Shown in pieces: positions 61,915-64,000 of a stretch of DNA of 64,000 nt (positions are counted from its first letter, which is position 1; each line of letters starts with the position of its first letter). Both the position numbers and the translations under genes were made by a program. Below the pieces are notes generated by a model. It was not told the DNA's origin and searched no databases. It was given only the letters and a program-made list of their open reading frames with translations. Source of the DNA: Streptomyces sp. CB02980 (GTDB lineage: Bacteria; Actinomycetota; Actinomycetes; Streptomycetales; Streptomycetaceae); assembly GCF_014451325.2 (NCBI RefSeq), contig NZ_JACSCH020000029.1, forward strand, positions 1-64,000. The letters run 5' to 3'.

Positions 61915-62916
61915 ATGACTGCACGTATCGAGGAGAACCGCTCCCACCCACGCCTCCCTGACCTGCTGGCCGCCTACCACCTGGTCAACCAGGCCGAGAA
62001 GGGGACGGCGGTGGAGGCGGCCGCCCAGCTCCCCGCCGTATACCGCGCCGAGGTCGAGGACCCGGCCGGCGCGTTCGCCGCCGACACGGTCCTGCTCGCC
62101 ACCGCCCCCGGAGGGGACACGCCGTCGGGGTGCGTCGTCCTCAAGGCGGCCCCCGCGTGCGGAGCGCCCGAGATCAAGCGGCTCTGGGTGGCGCCCGAGG
62201 CCCGCCGCAAGGGGATCGCGAAGGCCCTCATGACCGAGGCCCTGCGCCGCGCCGCAGCCTCGGGAGCACCCGCCGTACGCCTCACGGTGTGGTCCTGGCG
62301 GGAGGAGCCGCTCGCCCTCTACCGGAGCCTCGGCTTCGGGAGCGTCGACTCGTGGGACGAGCGGCCCGACCTGGTCTGCCTGGAGAAGCCGTTCGACGTC
62401 ATCGAGCGCCTCACCCCCGACGAGGTCCGCGCCCACGCCTCCGCCGGTCTCGCCGCGCTCCTCCTCGACGCCGTGGACTCCGGCGCCTCCGTCGGCTTCC
62501 TGGCACCCCTCGCGGCCCGCGAGGCGGCCGCCTGGTGGGCGCGCGTCGCCGAGGAGGCAGCCGAGGGCGTACGGGACGTCTGGGCGGCCCACGGCCCCGA
62601 CGGGGGCCTCACCGGCGTCGTCACCCTCGTCCGAGGGGGCACGGCCAACGGCAGGCACCGCGGCGAGATCGCCCGCCTCCTGGTGCACCGCTCGGCCCGG
62701 GGCGGAGGCCTCGGGTACCGGCTGCTCGCCACGGCCGAGGCCCATGCCGCCGCCACCGGCCTCACCCTGCTCGTCCTGGACACCCAGACCGACAGTCCGG
62801 CCGAGCGTCTCTACCGGGGCGCGGGCTGGACGGCCGCCGGCACGATCCCGGACTTCGCCGCCGACCCGGCGGGCGTCCTGCGCGCGACCACGCTCTACTA
62901 CAAGCGTCTCGGCTAG
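61915..62916 (+). CDS. Tandem GNAT N-acetyltransferase
   Basis: 333 residues with two GNAT domains. The first (about 20-160) has IKRLWVAPEARRKGIAKALMTEALRRAAASG and LYRSLGFG; the second (about 180-330) has IARLLVHRSARGGGLGYRLLATAEAHAAATG and LYRGAGW. Both keep the acetyl-CoA loop R-x-x-G-x-G/A. Two-domain GNATs include mycothiol synthase, but the size fit alone does not prove that role. The ATG at 61915 is preferred; a GTG at 61900 is also open. A strong palindrome follows the stop. Confidence 0.88.
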   Translation: MTARIEENRSHPRLPDLLAAYHLVNQAEKGTAVEAAAQLPAVYRAEVEDPAGAFAADTVLLATAPGGDTPSGCVVLKAAPACGAPEIKRLWVAPEARRKGIAKALMTEALRRAAASGAPAVRLTVWSWREEPLALYRSLGFGSVDSWDERPDLVCLEKPFDVIERLTPDEVRAHASAGLAALLLDAVDSGASVGFLAPLAAREAAAWWARVAEEAAEGVRDVWAAHGPDGGLTGVVTLVRGGTANGRHRGEIARLLVHRSARGGGLGYRLLATAEAHAAATGLTLLVLDTQTDSPAERLYRGAGWTAAGTIPDFAADPAGVLRATTLYYKRLG

Positions 62917-62931
62917 CCCGGGGGGAACGGA

Positions 62932-62967
62932 AAGGGCCCCGGAGGCGATATCGCCTCCGGGGCCCTT
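62932..62967. terminator. Bidirectional terminator between the GNAT and pssA genes
   Basis: A perfect 36-nt palindrome, arms AAGGGCCCCGGAGGCGAT and its complement with no loop bases, flanked by A on the left and T on the right. It can end transcripts from both convergent genes. Confidence 0.9.
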
Positions 62968-62988
62968 CTCGTACGTACGTGTCCTGCG

Positions 62989-63861
62989 CTACGGCAGCTG
63001 CGCCGCACGCGCCTCCCGGCTCTCACGCCGGTTGCCGCGGAAGGTGTTCACTCGACGGGCCGTCGCGAAGAGGGGGATCACGGCGCCCATCACGACCTGG
63101 AGCGCGCATCCGGTCTGGAGCAGGAACTGCCCGCCCGGAGCGTCGAAGGCCCAGGCCGCCAGCATGCCCATCGCGCCGACGATCCAGCTGAGCATCGCCA
63201 CCGCGAGGATGCCCCGCGGCTTGGGGTACTCGACCCGGCTCACCATCAGCCAGGCGACACCGATGATCGCGAGCAGCGTCGGGATGAACGGCAGCTCGAG
63301 GAGCACGATCGAGACCACCGTCAGCGCGCCGAAGGGGCTCGGCATGCCCTGGAACATGCCGTCCTTCATGGTCACGCAGGAGAATCTCGCCAGCCGCAGC
63401 ACCACCGCGAGCAGCACCACGATCGCGGCCACCGCCGAGACCTTCTGCTGCGCGCCGGGCGTGACCATGCCGTACACGAGTACGAAGTAGGCCGGGGCCA
63501 GACCGAAGCTGATCAGGTCCGAGAGGTTGTCGAGCTCGGCGCCCATGGGGGAGGAGCGCAGCTTGCGCGCCACGATGCCGTCGAACAGGTCGAAGATCGC
63601 CGCGGCCAGCATCAGGATCACGGCGGTGGCGGCGCTGTTGCGCGCCATGCCGGTCTCCGTGCTGCCCGTGAGGTGCGGGATGAGGATGCCCGTGGTGGTG
63701 AAGTACACCGCCATGAATCCACACGTGGCGTTACCGAGCGTGAGGGCGTCCGCTATGGACAGCCTCAACGACAGCGGCATCTCCTCGGCCTCTTCGGACC
63801 CTTCCGTATCGGTGCCGGCGACCCAGTCGGCGGCCCGTGTGTCGGGATCAATCACGGTCAA
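62989..63861 (-). CDS. pssA: CDP-diacylglycerol--serine O-phosphatidyltransferase
   Basis: 290 residues, TTG start at 63861. DLFDGIVARKLRSSPMG followed by AELDNLSD is the CDP-alcohol phosphotransferase motif D-x2-DG-x2-AR ... G-x3-D-x3-D. About seven or eight membrane helices surround it, after a charged N-terminus of about 30 residues. It makes phosphatidylserine from CDP-diacylglycerol and serine. Its start overlaps the end of psd by 14 nt, coupling synthesis to decarboxylation. Confidence 0.94.
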   Translation of the reverse strand: MTVIDPDTRAADWVAGTDTEGSEEAEEMPLSLRLSIADALTLGNATCGFMAVYFTTTGILIPHLTGSTETGMARNSAATAVILMLAAAIFDLFDGIVARKLRSSPMGAELDNLSDLISFGLAPAYFVLVYGMVTPGAQQKVSAVAAIVVLLAVVLRLARFSCVTMKDGMFQGMPSPFGALTVVSIVLLELPFIPTLLAIIGVAWLMVSRVEYPKPRGILAVAMLSWIVGAMGMLAAWAFDAPGGQFLLQTGCALQVVMGAVIPLFATARRVNTFRGNRRESREARAAQLP

Positions 63862-64000
63862 TGCGAGTCACCCCCGCTGTGGTGGCCTGGCCGACCTCGA
63901 CGGCGACCTCGACACCCTCGGGGAGGTAGATGTCGACGCGTGAGCCGAAGCGGATCAGACCGATGCGGTCACCCTGCTCGACCTTGGTCCCCTGCGGGAT
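63848..64000 (-). CDS. psd: Phosphatidylserine decarboxylase (3' end only)
   Basis: The last 50 residues of a longer gene that enters from the right edge: GDRIGLIRFGSRVDIYLP then EGVEVAVEVGQATTAGVTRI. The FGS motif is the self-cleavage site at which Ser becomes the pyruvoyl group of the small subunit. It converts phosphatidylserine to phosphatidylethanolamine, directly following the pssA reaction. Partial because of the window boundary. Confidence 0.9.
   Translation of the reverse strand: MPQGTKVEQGDRIGLIRFGSRVDIYLPEGVEVAVEVGQATTAGVTRIDRD

Overview
The window is chromosomal DNA from a Streptomyces or a close actinobacterial relative. It is very GC-rich with G or C at nearly every third codon position, many genes start with GTG or TTG, and the gene families are typical of the genus: C-minus ribosomal protein paralogues, gluABCD, a fused pcaL, a permuted lplA, PucR and XRE regulators, F420-type oxidoreductases and modular polyketide synthase. 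I saw no tRNA, rRNA, CRISPR array, insertion sequence or prophage. All calls were made by reading; no database search was run.

Layout. 1-4043 (minus) is the 5' end of a type I polyketide synthase whose loading module has a Gln-for-Cys ketosynthase (KSQ) and a methylmalonyl-type acyltransferase, so it probably starts from propionyl; the cluster continues off the left edge. 4489-5616 holds an ECF sigma factor with a small membrane protein. 5798-8305 is a zinc-starvation island: zinc-free paralogues of S14, L28, L33, L31 and S18 plus a degenerate COG0523 protein, with a candidate Zur operator in the divergent promoter. 8486-17489 is mixed housekeeping and envelope genes (SpaA-like surface protein, membrane proteins, pcaL, exonuclease III). 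17650-20854 is gluABCD. 20892-32820 carries peptidases, a P450, gamma-glutamyltransferase, a methionine aminopeptidase/XRE pair and small regulators.

33115-37795 is a catabolic operon (beta-ureidopropionase-like nitrilase, class III aminotransferase, dihydropyrimidinase, luciferase-like F420-type oxidoreductase) with an NCS1 nucleobase transporter at 39613-41163. Together they look like uptake and reductive breakdown of a pyrimidine or hydantoin, except that no ordinary dihydropyrimidine dehydrogenase is present. A small insert with a haloalkane-dehalogenase-like gene and a truncated acetyltransferase separates operon from transporter. 43207-54082 carries lipoate ligase, a YciO protein, an alkylation-repair pair (Ada-AlkA fusion plus Ogt), a sirtuin, a frameshifted antitoxin gene, an ADP-ribosylglycohydrolase and glycerate kinase. 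54669-61013 is a PucR regulator divergent from a five-gene branched-chain amino-acid type ABC transporter. The right end holds pssA and the 3' end of psd.

Two patterns recur. Many genes have a TAnnnT -10 element 6-7 nt before the start codon and no ribosome-binding site, which implies leaderless mRNAs. Several short intergenic gaps are filled with imperfect tandem or palindromic repeats, some of which begin in the stop codon of the adjoining gene.
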